Shown piece after piece: positions 33,700-47,059 of a DNA stretch of 64,000 nucleotides. The stretch is from Isoetes taiwanensis (Eukaryota > Streptophyta > Lycopodiopsida > Isoetales > Isoetaceae), in the NCBI GenBank assembly GCA_021234155.1, contig JAJEKV010000002.1:27893299-27957298 (forward strand). Direction: 5' to 3'. The stretch's first letter is position 1. Every line of letters starts with the position of its first letter. The notes under the pieces are model-generated. The model searched no databases, was not told where the DNA came from, and saw nothing but the letters and a program-made list of their open reading frames with translations. The translations under genes were made by a program, and so were the position numbers.

Positions 33700-35700
33700 A
33701 AAACAGACACCTCTCGCGTTCGACATACCTCATAGCAACCGAGCCGTGGTCTTGTTAAAGAATTCTTTGATGGCTTGTCCGAAACTCACCATGGTCGCCA
33801 CTGAAGCTTACGGTTCACCCACAGTACCGCAACTTCCATTAACTTCTTGAAAAACCTTCTCATCCATAAAGATGAATTGTTTTTTCATCTTTAAGCTCCT
33901 CGTGACTTTCAAGGTGGTCGCTGCAATTTCATGGAAATCCTGCAGGTTGTGTTGTCATCAAGATCGCGCCGCGATGTTGGCGAAGTAGAAAATGAATAAA
34001 TACCTTCCAAGTGAAGTTGTAGCTGTCCCTATAGGTCCAGGACAGCCATAAGCCTTGTGCCGATGACGGTTGTTGCAGCTTTTTCAATCAGTGGCTCTCA
34101 GAGGCGGTGTTTGCAATTACTTGCTTGCATTGAATACTCAACTCTATATATTCCTTGTCTCAGAAGATTTCCCATGAGCACCCTCGATCTTCTTCTAGCA
34201 TATACTTTGGCAAATTCTAGTTGTCGCCTCCAACTAGCCGACGATCGAACAAAGGAGTTGTGCAGCGGCAAATATCGCGGGTTGCCGTAAATAATATAAA
34301 ATTTCTTGCCCTTCAAATCCTCCGATTGCTCCATGTCACCCTCCTCCCTCGAAAGATAGACAACCATCAAGTCAAATCTACATAACAAGTGTCCAAAAGA
34401 TAAAGAATCAGCCACCTGGTAATAGGGTCAAACGGCACGACGATGCCAGTGTGAGGACCTCTGCATGGTATGTCTTGAAGCTTTTAACCGTAGTTTGAAC
34501 ATGGTCATTTGATCGCATTCTCGTGGTGTCAAGTTTGCTGGTGCAGTGTTCACAATCAAAAATAGAAATCTTTGTAAACCAATTAACCCCTAAGGGGTAA
34601 AACTTTAAACCGCTCAAGCTTCCGAGTGGTTTGCTCGCCATCTTATGCTCCTCCTCCGGATTGAACTTCAACTCGACCGGAATGGCAAGTGCGGGGCCAT
34701 GTCAATGCTAGTCTAGAGGAGGCGCCCGCGAATCGAGGGGAGTTTGAGAACCGGCTGGCGGGCTATCGCCGCCAGTGGTGTCGATTTCTAAGGTTAATTT
34801 TGAAAGGAGGGAGTTTTTTGGAATAAATCCACCTGGGATGTAGTGCTATCCGGGCCTTCAAAGCAAGAGGAAGAGTAGGGTTAATAATACCGGAGGGGTT
34901 TATCGTGGATTGTGTTTCTTCAACAAGATTTTTTGGTGTTGACGCCTCTCCCAAAGTAGCAATAGGCTTCACACTCTTTTCTTAGCCACGCCTCTTAGCC
35001 AATTGGTGTCCATCACGAGGGCATTTTCTCGCCACGAACCGCCTTCAAAGCACAAATGGAGGCTTTGTGTCCGAGACAAACCATTTTTGCATGCCGAAAA
35101 CCTACCAATATGTCTCTGCTTTCCCTTTATTCCCCGACAAAGAGAGAGATTCATAGGATGGCAACACCCAGCCATAACCCTTAGCCGATGGGGGACGTTT
35201 TTCCTCGCGGGTCGGCTTGTTCATTTTGTCGGGTCGCCATCAAAGACGGATCATAATTGCTCCATTTCAGAATGTACTCCGTGAACCGCAATGCCTGTGG
35301 TGTCCTCAATGCCGCATATGATAGCATCTTGCACATTGTTCTTCGTGGCCTTCCCACATTGCCACCACTATGCCAACTTGTTCAACGCCCCGAGGTTTCT
35401 TTTCCACCGCAGAACAGGCACGTCCTTTTCTCACGATCACCTTTAATGTGCGGTATGGCTTGTGTAATCTCAATACACCATTTCCTTTCATTAGAAGGGG
35501 TTATAATACGGATGGGTTCGACATCCGTCCCAACGAAAGAGAGCAAGTGTCGTAAACAAAAGCCCGTGGGTGAGTGCCTTATAGGCTGCATGATGTTGTG
35601 CAACGAAAAGTATAAACTATCAGAGAGAACCGCGACCGCATCCTTCCAAGCAACTAAAATAGCATCTCCACACAATCGCGTCGCGATGTTGTGTAGCAGC
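33700..35700 (-). pseudogene. Decayed minus-strand coding DNA, unidentified
   Basis: Fragments that read like protein: SDSLYFSLHNIMQPIRHSPT (near 35620), EKRPPSAKGYGWVLPSYESL (near 35200), EASTPKNLVEETQSTINPSG (near 34940), LGSLSGLKFYPLGVNWFTKI (near 34620) and KGKKFYIIYGNPRYLPLHNS (near 34310). All are on the strand of the 32.6-33.6 kb fragments and may be the 5' part of the same element. I recognise no family. Confidence 0.3.
33963..33975. repeat. ATCGCG-C-CGCGAT palindrome
   Basis: A perfect 13-base inverted repeat with a single central base, preceded by AG. It belongs to the same group as those at 25.4, 25.5 and 35.7 kb. Confidence 0.7.
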
Positions 35701-35964
35701 TAAGCAGGCAAGAAAACAATACCAACGCCAGAACATCAGCGGTCGCGATCCTAGTGAGCTACTATACTACTCATGAACATCGCAAGAAAGAAAATCTATG
35801 CTCGGCAACACCGCTGCCCGCTGACCGGCCGAAAGCGTACCCACAAATATCAAAACATTACAAAATTTAGCAAGCAAGACCGCTGACGCCGATCTTGCCG
35901 AAAGCCATGGTTATACTAAACTTCTACAATTTCTAGGTAGGCAAGATCGCGTCACGATCTTGCC
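35675..35964. repeat. Cluster of GC-rich hairpins
   Basis: ATCGCGTCGCGAT at 35675-35687, GCGGTCGCGATCC near 35739, a mismatched pair GCAAGACCG/CGATCTTGC near 35872-35896, and the perfect 10-bp hairpin GGCAAGATCG (35940-35949), loop CGTCA, CGATCTTGCC (35955-35964). All carry CGATC or CGCGAT cores. Confidence 0.7.
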
Positions 35965-37519
35965 GAAATGAAATGTTGGAAATTACCTTCTCCGAGGGAG
36001 TCCTTAGGTGCCATGGGATCGCGCGGGCCGGGCCGCACGTAAAAATTCCTGTTGTTTTGGGAGGTTCCGTATACGCCAAACTCGGCGAATTTAGGGCGCC
36101 GGGCGAAGTCAGCGGGCTAAAAAGTGAAATATGTTTTGAGATTCTTGAATTTGAATTTATAGAGGAACGCGTCCGCTGAATTCAATTGCCCGCCCATCAT
36201 AATGGTGCATGAATTATCGTGTAATGCCCATTATGGCGCTGCAGACGCGGGGCATTAATTACACGGAAGTATTGATTGCTGCCGGCCGCCGGCCGATTTA
36301 ATACCGGCCATAAATGCGTTCGTAATAATATACCCGGCCCGTAAAAGCAAGTAATCCGGTGAAAAGGTATTCATCGACTAGGACGCCCGCTCTCAATTCC
36401 CTCCCCGTATTGTCAATTCATTAAAGGTACCGACACATTATGCAGCCATAAATGCTACAAAAAGAAACCGGGTTACTTGATGGACAAAGGATGAAAATTT
36501 GAATTCGATAACAAACATTTCAAGTGAAAAGCGGAAAACCAATTCAAATTTCATTGCTTTGTAAGATCTTTGAGACGCCGAGCCGCGCCTAAGCCGGGCC
36601 AATTTCGGCAAGGATTTGCCGCGAATCCCCGCATCCATTGAAGGCGCTGACGAGGGCGCTGATAATCCGCTTGCATTCCGCCACTACACATTTGGATTTC
36701 TTCAACTGCATCGAATTCAGGGTTTCGGGCGAGGTAAAAGGCTTATTCTGATGCATATCTCTCAGTGAAGTGAACTCAAAGTTTATGATGCAAAGGAATT
36801 TTAATGATAACTACAACTTCCGAAGCCCTCATTGCCATAGTTCATGATCAATAATAAGTAAATCGCCCTTAAAAAACTGCTTTCCTTATAGGGTTCTCGG
36901 CATTCAATTGATTCTACACTAACATCACTATGTATTGTATGGATTTTATAAGATACCTGCTGATACTTTGGATTATAATATGTAAAAATAGATGTTGTAA
37001 GCAAACATGTGCACTCTGGTGTGTTTATTACACAATGTACACGTGTTTCAAGTTTATGCTTTCTTTCTCCATGTGGATGATACAAAACACTGTTTATGAC
37101 ACTGCAGCTTCTGACGGGTCCTTGGCTACAAGTAGACGTTGACGCCATCATATTCTGTGAGGTATGAGTAATGCTTTAGTCTGTAAGTCAATCGTTTAAC
37201 TATTGTGCTCGATGAGATCGCCGTCGCGATATCTTCAACCATCTAGACTTGCTATTTACTAAAGAACTCCCAGCTATCGATAACTATGAGTTGATACCAC
37301 TTGGCGCCCTCGACATGTGATTTGCACATGAGTTCTTATCGGTAAACAGCTTTTGTGTGAATGCTTGCAAAAAGCCGACCGCTTCTTGCCAATGCTCGAT
37401 AAGATCGCTGTGGCGAAAAGTCCTAAGCATTTTTAATTTCTCGCTATTTTCGTTACTACTTTATGATCACGCTTCTTTTGCTTATTTGAGGATCGCTACC
37501 GCTTTATATTCACGACCTC
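35965..37519. other. Non-coding interval before family A copy 2
   Basis: Mixed GC-rich and AT-rich DNA with overlapping short frames on both strands and no recognisable product. A diverged member of the ATCGC..GCGAT palindrome group occurs near 37217-37232. Confidence 0.5.
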
Positions 37520-40500
37520 TTGTTTGCGTGATGGCAGATGTAATTCCGCTTATATCCGCCGGGGAAAAAGGTGGCAGAGGGAAGAGTCCACAATTTCGAA
37601 AGTGCCATCACAATTTGATTGTCCCTGAGGGTATGGTTGTTGTTTCAATTGTGAATGTTTTGATGGACAGCTTGCCGCTACCAATTCCCCGAAATGGAAA
37701 TAGAAAACATTGGTGAAGCCGGTGGGGACTTTTGTGTTGTGGTACAAGAAGGACATTGCCGCCGACTTGTGATAGAGGAGGAAGCATGCACCCCACCAGT
37801 CGATAAAAAACGCATAAACCGGGCAGATGGAGGCAATGAGGGGTTAGCCAAGAATGAGACGAATCATGTGCAAGGGCTTTCTAGAGATGAGTTAGTTGAG
37901 AAGGCATGCACACTCATGCATGAATGCCGCCACATGGCTTATGGCTATGGTGTTATCGCTTTTGCCGATCCAAACCATGTTGTGGCTGACGTGAAGTTAG
38001 GGGAAGGCTCGATAGCTGCTACTATCATGAGCATATTTCCAATGCCCGAAAAGATCTCTATGCGCTGCCAAGCCTGTGCATAAATGCCCCAACCGCATGA
38101 CCTTGTGAGATGGCCCATAGCCTTCGTGCTCGCGTTGATAACATTCCAGCTTTCTACTCGTGGTTGCAAAGTGAAGGAGAAGGATGTGGAGAATGAACCT
38201 TACTCCATTAGACCCGAAATTGGCATCACCAAAAGAGACCTTACAAAGATGGTCAATCGGAGACCCAGGACATGTCCAGCACAGACCAAATGTGAAAGAA
38301 AAACTAGTGCTGAGGCTATTCTAGACTTCAGGTCATCACTGTGCTACATGAAACGATGTTATGCAAATTTTACATCCAAGGAGATAGCTTGCATGAGAAC
38401 CTTTTATCGAACATGAAGTCCCTGAGCGCACAACCTTTGCATATAACATGCTAGATCTTTGCTCGAAATGGGTAGTCCGCGAACCCGATGTTGAATAACA
38501 AACAAAAGTGGAAAGCATGGCATAAAGCCTATGGCATACCCATTTCCACTTTTACAAGTGGAAGAAGCTCTTCAATGACGGCCACGTAATTGCCGAAAGC
38601 AACGGAAATACCGGGTCTAAGAAGCCAAGGTCTCATACTTTGGTCGGGTAATGCTGCGGCTATCTATGTTCATAGATGAGAACGCAGAGACGATACACAA
38701 TCGCCGAAAATTTACGAAGCCAGGGTAGCAGACAAAATATAAAGAGGCTACCTTTAGTCTTGACTAAGAAGGATATACACCAAGAAGTAGATATTACCGC
38801 TACGTAGATGACAAAGGGCAAGCACATTTCTCCTTCGCCCTTTCTCGTCCCGCTTGGAAAGAGAATCATTCGTGAGGTAGCAATAGCTAAGAGGATAGCA
38901 TTTTCTAAGTGTAACACCTGTATTGTCATAAAGGAAAAAGCTTGCTAAGACCAAAGATCCAAATGAAAGAAGGGTACTTGCAATAGAGAGAAAATCGCAT
39001 ATGACGGCCCCAGATTTCATGCAGAGCCTTTTATCGGTCCTCGAGAGCTTTGTCTCATAGATCTCCCGAGCACGCTTTTAACCATTATACATGATAAGAT
39101 GGATCAGAATAAGACCATGGTCCCTCGCCTAGAGAAGCTAGCAAAGTCTCAGATGGAGGGGTGAACGATCAAGGTCAAGTTACAGTGTGCTCTCATGCAC
39201 GGCCATGGTATAGGTGCCTTGGGCCACTTCACCGACCTCCGCCCGATGATTCTAATTTTCATGTGGGATCCTTGAATCATACCTTGAAGACACCGGAGAA
39301 TAAATCGAGGATAATCGGGGCCATTTGAGAGATACGATCGCCCCCGAAAGCAAAATTGGGGTGCAAATTTTTAAACACGATAACCTTAGGACAAAAATGA
39401 TAAATGGCAAGAGAAATGATTTTATGCCTCCTATCAAAGGCCCCATGGTAGCGAACAAGTTGCCTAGGAGGCTTTACTTGCAACTAGATAATTGCTCAGC
39501 CGTAATAAGAATAGATATCTTTTCTCTTACTTGTCATACTTGGTTTGGTTAGGTGTCTTTGATCAAGTAGCCGGGATTCATGATGGTTGGACACACCCAC
39601 GATGACATAGATGCCCTTTTTGGAAACTACTCTACCCTAATGAGAAGATCAGATGCATTGACTATTCCGGAGCTTATGCAACTCTTCGTGCAAGTTGTAG
39701 TTCAAAGGCTCCTTCACCTTACCTTGTGTCGAGGTTCCTAATTGGAAGGAATTTGTGAAAGGTTTTATCCCCGATAAGAAGGACCGCTTTGTGTGGTCAC
39801 TTAGAACCTCTACTCTTCAAGTTTTGCATGAAGGATGGATGGCCACTAATGTTCTACAAGATGAGGCTGTGGCATAGGGAGTGGCTCCCCCAAAAGGGAA
39901 TCGAATGTGGAAGGAGGATGCCCAAGGTTTACCTATGATTCGGTGAGAGGGTCACCTAAGGTCGCAGCCATATGGGGAGCTTGAAAGATATAGGTGCATT
40001 GAGAGCTTCTATTGCCAAGTACATGATGCACCGGGCAGCTATTTCTAGAGTCGGGCGATAAGTCATGGTCCAACACATATATGAATGAAGTTATTGACTA
40101 CCGGTCCACCTTGCCGCGAAAGTGCTTGGGGACGGCGTACCGGTAGAGCCGCTATTCAGATTTCGCCCAAAGACTGTGCAAAGTGCATTGGAAGAACCCG
40201 AAAAAGTGTTTGTGGATGAGCACATTGAAGCATCTCATTACGTTGGGCCTTTCTCGGGTAGAGGGGTCGAATATTTCAACTGGGTTCTTGGGTCTACCAA
40301 GATGTCAAGAAAGGAATGCTCTTGCTAATCGCACCACATGATAACCGCCCGACGGGATGGCTTTTGGCCGAAGAGGACCCAATAGAGGACCCTAATCTCC
40401 CACATTACTTAAGAGGTATTTGTCTCCCCGGTTTGAGCCTCGCTGCCGAAAGGGAACCTCATATGCAATGCAGTATAGGGATTGCTAGAGCAAGAATTGG

Positions 40501-40745
40501 AGACCCAATCCTAATGACCCGCCACGCTACCAACATTTGAAAACAATAGACTATGGTTGGGCCAGTCAAGACCAAAAGCATGTTAGGTGTCCCTTTAAAA
40601 GTATTATTTAGTGACATTGTCGCTGGTGATCCCCAAGTAGTGTGGGGGCTCGGTGTATGTACTTTTTGCGTTCCAAAAGTGGTACACCCTAACATGCAAG
40701 AATTAGTGGCTAAAGAAGCTAACGACGAAGATGAGAACTCTTGAG
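37520..40745 (+). pseudogene. Transposase of unnamed family A, copy 2, heavily decayed
   Basis: Same order of blocks as copy 1. Near 37560 begins an N-terminal region; 37694-38083 has YGYGVIAFADPNHVVADVKL, which corresponds to IIIFSDPQDAVDDEYLRNSK in copy 1. Then STFYKWKKLF (near 38550), NGNTGSKKPRSHTL (near 38605), RLYLQLDNC (near 39473), GHTHDDIDALFGNYSTLM (near 39587), WPLMFYKMRLWHREWLPQKG (near 39840) and CLIAPHDNRPTGWLLAEED (near 40320). LQLDNC followed about 30 residues later by GHTHDDID is likely part of the catalytic core; copy 1 has lost the first of these. Many stops and frameshifts are present. No terminal inverted repeats were found. Confidence 0.6.
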
Positions 40746-40779
40746 GTATGCAATGCTCTTTTACATAATTACTATATCA

Positions 40780-41930
40780 TTCATGACATGCAAGTTACAA
40801 TAGACTAGTTATTATTCATTACGCCTCACGCTTTTCATCTCAACACAAGAGCTCTTACACTATACAATGCTAAACAGTAATTCATTCATCTTCGATCCGT
40901 AGTAGTGATCCCCGATATCTCATAGCTCATTCGCCAGAAGCCAAATCAGATGGATCATTACACTAATTGATGCAGGGCAACGAATCTCACCAAAGCTTTT
41001 CTTCGCAGTAGGGATCAAGAAGAAGATGCCCGCCTAGGCAACCAACAAGATCGAGTGGCTCATTGAGCACTTGATCGCCTTCGATGTGGTGAACTGATGA
41101 AGGCTAAAAATCCATGGGAGAAGAATGAACTTTAGCCCCGGCGAGAAGCTTTTATAGTGAAGTAGAATTATTGAGGTGAATTATTGGGGTAGACTTCAAA
41201 TTTATTGCTCGTGGTATAAGACCGCTGTATAAATACAAGTATAATACATCTTTCGTATGGATATATGTATGCTTTTAAAACGTGTGCTTGAGTAATTCGT
41301 GTGGTTGAAATTAGGAACCGCTTGCTACAGAATCCAAATACAGAATTGCTTGCTAAAGAGGCATCCGAGGATGGAGATGAAACTTGAGCCTTACAGTACA
41401 TTAAAGCATTTCACAATAGACTATTTATTATCCATAACATCACTACAAGAGACTATTTATTATTCATTACGCCTTGCATTTTTCATCTTAACACAAGAGC
41501 TCTTACACTATAACATGTTGAACAGTGATTCATTCATCTTCGTGATCCGTAGTAGTGATCCCCGATATCTCATAGCTCATGCGCCAGAAGCCAAATCAGA
41601 TCGATCATCACATCTAATTGACGCAGGGCAATCTCTCACCAAAGCTTTTCTTCGCAGGGATCAAGAAGAAGATGCCTGTCTAGGCAACCAACAAGATCGG
41701 AGTGGCTCATTGAGCACTTGATCGCCGATGTGGTGAACTGATGAAGGCTTAAAAATCCATGGGAGATGAATGAACTTTTTAGCCCCGGCGAGAAGTTTTT
41801 ATAGTGAGGTAGAATTATTGGGGTGGACTTTACCCCACTTATTGCGCTGTATAAGACCGTTGTATATATACAAGTATAATACATCTTTCGTATGGATATG
41901 TTTTGTGGATTCATGATGGTAGAAGTTTTG
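40780..41930 (+). repeat. Tandem duplication, period about 648 bp
   Basis: A block of about 480 bases (40795-41270) is repeated at 41437-41905 with small indels. Shared landmarks are GAGCTCTTACACTATA, GATCCGTAGTAGTGATCCCC, CTTTTCTTCGCAG, GGCAACCAACAAGATCG, AATCCATGGGAGA and AAGTATAATACATCTTTCGT. Each copy ends in a TTTTATAGTGA stretch that looks promoter-like. The 45.95-46.15 kb region shares the end part. Confidence 0.8.
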
Positions 41931-42299
41931 TGCTTTAGTAATTCAAGTGTGATTGAAAATCCACATACCCCTGCTTCCTAGGAAGACCAAACCACCTCCC
42001 TCTTTCAATCATGATGATGTGAGCTCATGCGCGCATCCGAGCAATCCCCCTCAGATCATCCCTCGGTGCATATCCTTATGTCGGCAGGTAATTGTATGCC
42101 ATGTTTTGTTTCGTGATTAAAAACTCACAAATAATATTCAACTTTTTTTTTCAATAAAACGGAACATACCGCCAAATGCCTTCTTTAAATGCCTTCCCAA
42201 AATCAGCTATGGTATAAAAAACGGATGCCCATCTATGGATATCTTATGCCAACTTGTTTTCCTCTTTTCCCCCAATTCACCGACACCTTGATTGCCACA

Positions 42300-45000
42300 C
42301 TTACTAATGATGTACCTTTCCGCTTATTTAAATAGCTTAAAAATTTTGCTTATATACACCTTGATTTCCAACGGATATGCTCCACTCTCTAGTAACAAGA
42401 CCTCATATGGTAATCGACCTTTTGACCTTGAGAACTATGTGCGCAAGTTTTTGTATCCGCTTCTAATGCATTCCACTTCCCTTTGGCAAAGAAGGCCCCT
42501 AGTTCAACAAATAACAGATAAGGCTAAATCGCATTACTAATGCATCAACAAAGCGCTTCCAGATTGTCCATGAGCACACTTGCTTGTCTTCCGCGGATTG
42601 AGCATCATGTAAAAAGCCTTCCATGCGCTGAAATACAGAATGTAAGTCAACACCTTGGGTCCAAGATCCTTCCAAAGATAAATCGTATGGCCCAAGCATT
42701 TGTATGAGTTGGTCCGTTTCTATCCGGCTCCCTTGGTATGTCACATCAACCTCCATTCTTCCAAAGCATACAATTTTTGTCTTATTCAAGTTAATCGTTA
42801 GGCCAACCGATTGCAAAAATCAGCAAGTGCCGCCAATTGAGTGTGCATGTCTTCTTGTGTGTATGCAGATAGCAAAAGGTCATCGGCAAAAGAATAGCAC
42901 TACCACCCCCGGGATATAATCGGGAAATATGCAACCAAAAGAGATCTGGAGGAGTTTCAAGCTGGTCCACATACAAAACCAAATAAGGTAGGTGACGGCG
43001 AAAGTAAATTTGTCACGCTTACATCACCGATATTGCCTCACATTCCGGGATTGAGTTCTCACTCTTCCTTGTACATTTTGATAAAAGCCTTCCAACCGCT
43101 ATGACTCCTACTCTTTGGCACCCCAAGACCTATCAACTGGGCTCCATTAGTTTCCGCCTTTGGCACAAAGATCAAAGGCCTTTTGGCGAAATCAATGAAG
43201 TGCACAAGTTTATTCTTAGACTTTGGCCTCTACTAAAGCTCTTAATGCGGATCAAAATGATCAAGGCCCCATATCCCCGCCAAAAGCCCGCTTTTGGCCT
43301 CTTGCCCCTCGGAGCATTTCCAGACCGCTTCATTTTGTTAGTTTTATGTCAAAGATCAAATGTCAGCTTTCGCTAAGATTGGGTTGACAGTAATCAAAGT
43401 GGCAATTCCTGTGATCATCCTACTGAGTTTGTAAATTGCTGAATAATACTAGTGGTCCATTCAATGGGAAAGCCCTCCATAATTCTGTTGGTTGTAAAAG
43501 TAGCGAGAAGCTTCACAAGCGCAAGATTGGACCGCCAGATTTCAAATGCTCACTGCCATGCTTCCGAATGTCACTTGCTTTCAGGGTAACAAACGGATCC
43601 CCTCCTTTACCGGCCCTCGTGAACCTTCACACAAAAGCGCGTGAGAGCACATTCCGTGAAATAGCTTATCCCGCCTCTTTGAGTACAAGGAGGGCATAAG
43701 CATGCCAATGCGGTCTACAACTGAGAGTAACTACGTTGCACTGCTGTGTGACATTTTTCCAAATTGCTTAGTGTCTAATTCAAATAAAGACTTCTTGCCA
43801 TGTTCTATTCTTCTCCAACCAAAGCTTTGCGTATCTTCCTCAACCTTTCCAATGGTTAGTTTGTTTCTTTGTTTCTTTCAACTCCCCGCCAACCATGAGT
43901 TCCTAGGTCAGCTACTCATGTGTGTGCTGTGTCCAAACACCCTTTGCACATGTTATCAACAATTTGTTTGAAGATGAAGCCTTGGTATGCATCACAGTAA
44001 AAGAGAAAATGAATGGTGACCAAATTTTCCACCACAGATTCTGTAAATTGTTCATCCTTATTGTTTCTGTGTAGGGCAACGTGGAGTTTCATCTTTGCAT
44101 CAGATTTGGGGCTGATTCCAATTGAAAAGCATATACGTGCATGATCGGGCCAGGCAAAATCTTCTATCTCAAACTTGTGTAATCGCTCAAAGAAGACCTG
44201 CATGTTCTCTAATCGATAATCTCAAATAATAGACAAATTGGCCTTATCCTCACAATTTATTAAGTGAAAGCCGTAAGTTTTCCATACTATACTCAAGTAG
44301 ATGATCAGGATCCAATGTCAGCCAGAAAATGTAAATAAAGTGGCGCCCCGCTTCATTGTTAACCTCCCCATGGTTGTTCTTCTAAGGAATTGATCTGGGT
44401 CATATATACTCTAAGTTCCTGTATAAATCCATTCACATATATCCGATTAGAATTGATGTCCCTCGCCCATGCATTTAAAATCTCCTACAACACAAAGAAA
44501 ACATCCAATCATTCTTCCATTTCATTAATAAAGGACCCAAGTCCATAATACAAGTAAGTGTTGTTCCCTGGATCAACCGAGGAAATATAACATCCCACAA
44601 CAATTAAATCTTTTTCCCCCACTAACATAGAAGAGATATGCTTAATGGCCACAAAATTCTGCTCTTCCGTGGTCCTCAGATTCTAAAACGGATAGATCCG
44701 TCAAACCGCTGTATATAGTATGCTATTCCTCCATATGGTCGCCTTTTTGGTTTAGTATTCCAAACAGAGAAGGTCTATAATTTCGCAACTGTAACCCCGG
44801 TGGTATCGTGGTTCCCATGTTTTCGCGCAAAGAAAACATCTAATTGATTATTATCTAGAATAGAAATACAAACTTTGCAAGCCTTTGGGGCTCTAACATT
44901 TAAACAGCCAACATTATGCGGTGCTCGTTGCTCCCGCCTAACCATTCCTATTCCTATGCGGTTCTTATGATTACTTGCCTGATTTACGCGATGCCCCCAT
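42300..45000 (-). mobile_element. Second LINE, endonuclease to reverse transcriptase, decayed
   Basis: On the minus strand, an endonuclease-like start (HNVGCLNVRAPKACKVCISI, LDNNQLDVFFARKHGN near 44930-44830; RRPYGGIAYYIQRFDGSI near 44740; DLIVVGCYISS near 44610) is followed by reverse transcriptase with the active-site box ILFADDLLLSAYTQEDMHTQ (near 42900) and VGLTINLNKTKIVCFGRMEV (42810 down). Stops and frame changes are frequent. This is the same general LINE type as at the left edge, but the two have different conserved parts left, so I cannot say whether they are one family. Confidence 0.75.
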
Positions 45001-45699
45001 TTCCCTTCATTTAAATTTCCTCGCTTAACTTCCCTCTAATGTCACGATTGCCTTTGAAAGTTGAGCCAGTTAAATCCTCACATACCCTAAGCCTGCCCTT
45101 CAAGTTTGGTCCTCAGCTTCTAAGCATTTCCACCCCGGACGCATTCATCTCCGTGATTTCACCAAAGATATACTGTGCTTGCCCTCCCACCTTTTTCCCT
45201 CGCTTCTCCATGCATCCAAAGATGTATAATTTATCTATTTGGAGCCGCCTACAAAATATAGTACTACAAATTAACGCCTCATACTTGTTTCTTCCGAATG
45301 CCAATCAACCTTACCCCGATGCCCTTTGTTTCTCTTCCTCCGCTAGGATTGTCTCTGCGACCTCATCCTTCAAGCTTGCATCGCTACTATGGTCGGCCGC
45401 TTGTTATTTTCCAACTCTTCACTCTTAACAAGCACGCTCCACAAGACTTTGAAGCCGCGGCAACCTTATCCGCATGTTCAATTCGCGGTGACCCCCGCTT
45501 GCACGCCCGGCATCATGTGGATTTAGAGAGATCTTCCTGGGCCGATTTGGTCAACACCAAACCCTCTCGATTCCATGGGTTCGCTTTTCCCACCTTTTCT
45601 TTGCAGGCTCACCATCGGCGTTGATTTGTGCCTTGTCTTTCCCAAAACCTAACAACTAACAGCTTAGCTTCACAAATGTAGCCTCTACCATGGGTGCTC

Positions 45700-46160
45700 A
45701 TACTATTATTATATCAGCAACGTGAGCACAGTGAGAGACATCATCGATAACATTGATTCACTCATCATCAACATCAAAGCTCGTGGATGCTATTCAGCCT
45801 GTAGATCTCCCCGACCGTAGCCAGTCGTGGACTTTAACACAGTGAGCTTCCCGCAGTACTCAGCGGTGACCATCAAATTTTGCAGATTGGAGCCATGGAT
45901 CACAAGACACCATTTTCTTATGACATTCAGATCAAGCAGCCTGGGCGCAGCACTTGAAAGATCGGATGTGTCACCCAGGCATCGGCGGAAGCCATGGGAG
46001 ATGAATGATCTCTCACCCGAGTCGAAATGTTTTTTTATAGTGTATGAAAATTTACTATGTGAATTATTGGTGTAGAATGTAGGGCCATTATTGGGCTTCT
46101 ACAAGTATCATGTACACGCATATATAAATAATATAATTTGTATGTATATGTGTATGTTAA
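45700..46160 (+). repeat. Diverged relative of the 40.8-41.9 kb duplicated unit
   Basis: GCCATGGGAGATGAATGA (near 45992), TTTTTTTATAGTGTATG (near 46030), GTGAATTATTGGTGTAGA and a CAAGTATCATGTACACGCAT stretch follow in the same order as the ends of the two units at 40.8-41.9 kb. The upstream half is unrelated or too diverged. Confidence 0.5.
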
Positions 46161-46737
46161 TTACCTCATGTTTGTTGGGCTCGAGAACTAGGTGAAAGTA
46201 TTCGTGTTTGGAGTTAAATAAGGTAAAATAAAATTTCTAAATTGCTTATTTTATCCACCACGAAATCATGCTTAGTGTAACTATAAGAACAATTGAGCAG
46301 CTTCTTGCCAGAAATTAGTACTTTTCTTTTCTGCTTTGTAATGCTTTTATATTTTATTTAAGGCTAATTAGTTTTGTTTTGCCTTCCTTTGTTTTTCCTT
46401 CTCCTTCTCAACTGCCCAAATCCTCGGCCAAATTCTATCCTTGGTATTCTCGTTCAAAGAATCACAACAACAGACGCTTCTTGGGCCTACCTTTCTTTCT
46501 TCCCTTCCTAATCATCTATGTGCACAAACCAAAAAGTATAGGATTATGATGCACACTCTCCACATCCAATTCTAACCGCCAGAGGTGTTTTCATTAAAGT
46601 TATACCGTTTAAGAGAGCATACGCGATTACTCAATTGGTCGGCCAGATGGATTCCTCATAAGAGCAAAGAAGATCGCTTCCGAGGCCTCCTTTCATCCAT
46701 CAGATGCCAGAGCATAGCAATTGTTCTACATCCCCTT

Positions 46738-47030
46738 TCAAAGATCCTAAATTCTCGAGAAAATAAGGCCTAAAATATACCAAGATTTGTAAGCGCTGTC
46801 ACCGGTTATGTATGAATTATGAGACTCATCACCACACACAACAATTACTCAGGATATCAATGCAACAACCTCTTCAAGAATTGGGTATCCTCTTCAAAGA
46901 TCCTAAATTCTCGGAAAACAAGGCCTGTAATATACTGTTTGTGTTGCTACCAAAGGTGTAAGAATGAGCAGGAGACCGCCATCACCACACCACTAGATAT
47001 CAACACAAACAACCTTTATCCACAAATTGG
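46738..47030 (+). repeat. Direct repeat, period about 157 bp
   Basis: CAAAGATCCTAAATTCTCG at 46738 recurs at 46895. Both are followed by AAAA.AAGGCCT, then AATATAC, GTAAG, ATCACCACAC and ATATCAA. Two copies, moderately diverged. Confidence 0.65.
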
Positions 47031-47059
47031 AAGTCGAATTGAAAATAAGCAGCCTTTCC

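Noticed and set aside
35257-35703. 148-codon plus-strand frame
   Set aside because: The opposite strand here reads more like decayed protein and agrees with neighbouring fragments, so this frame is probably a shadow.
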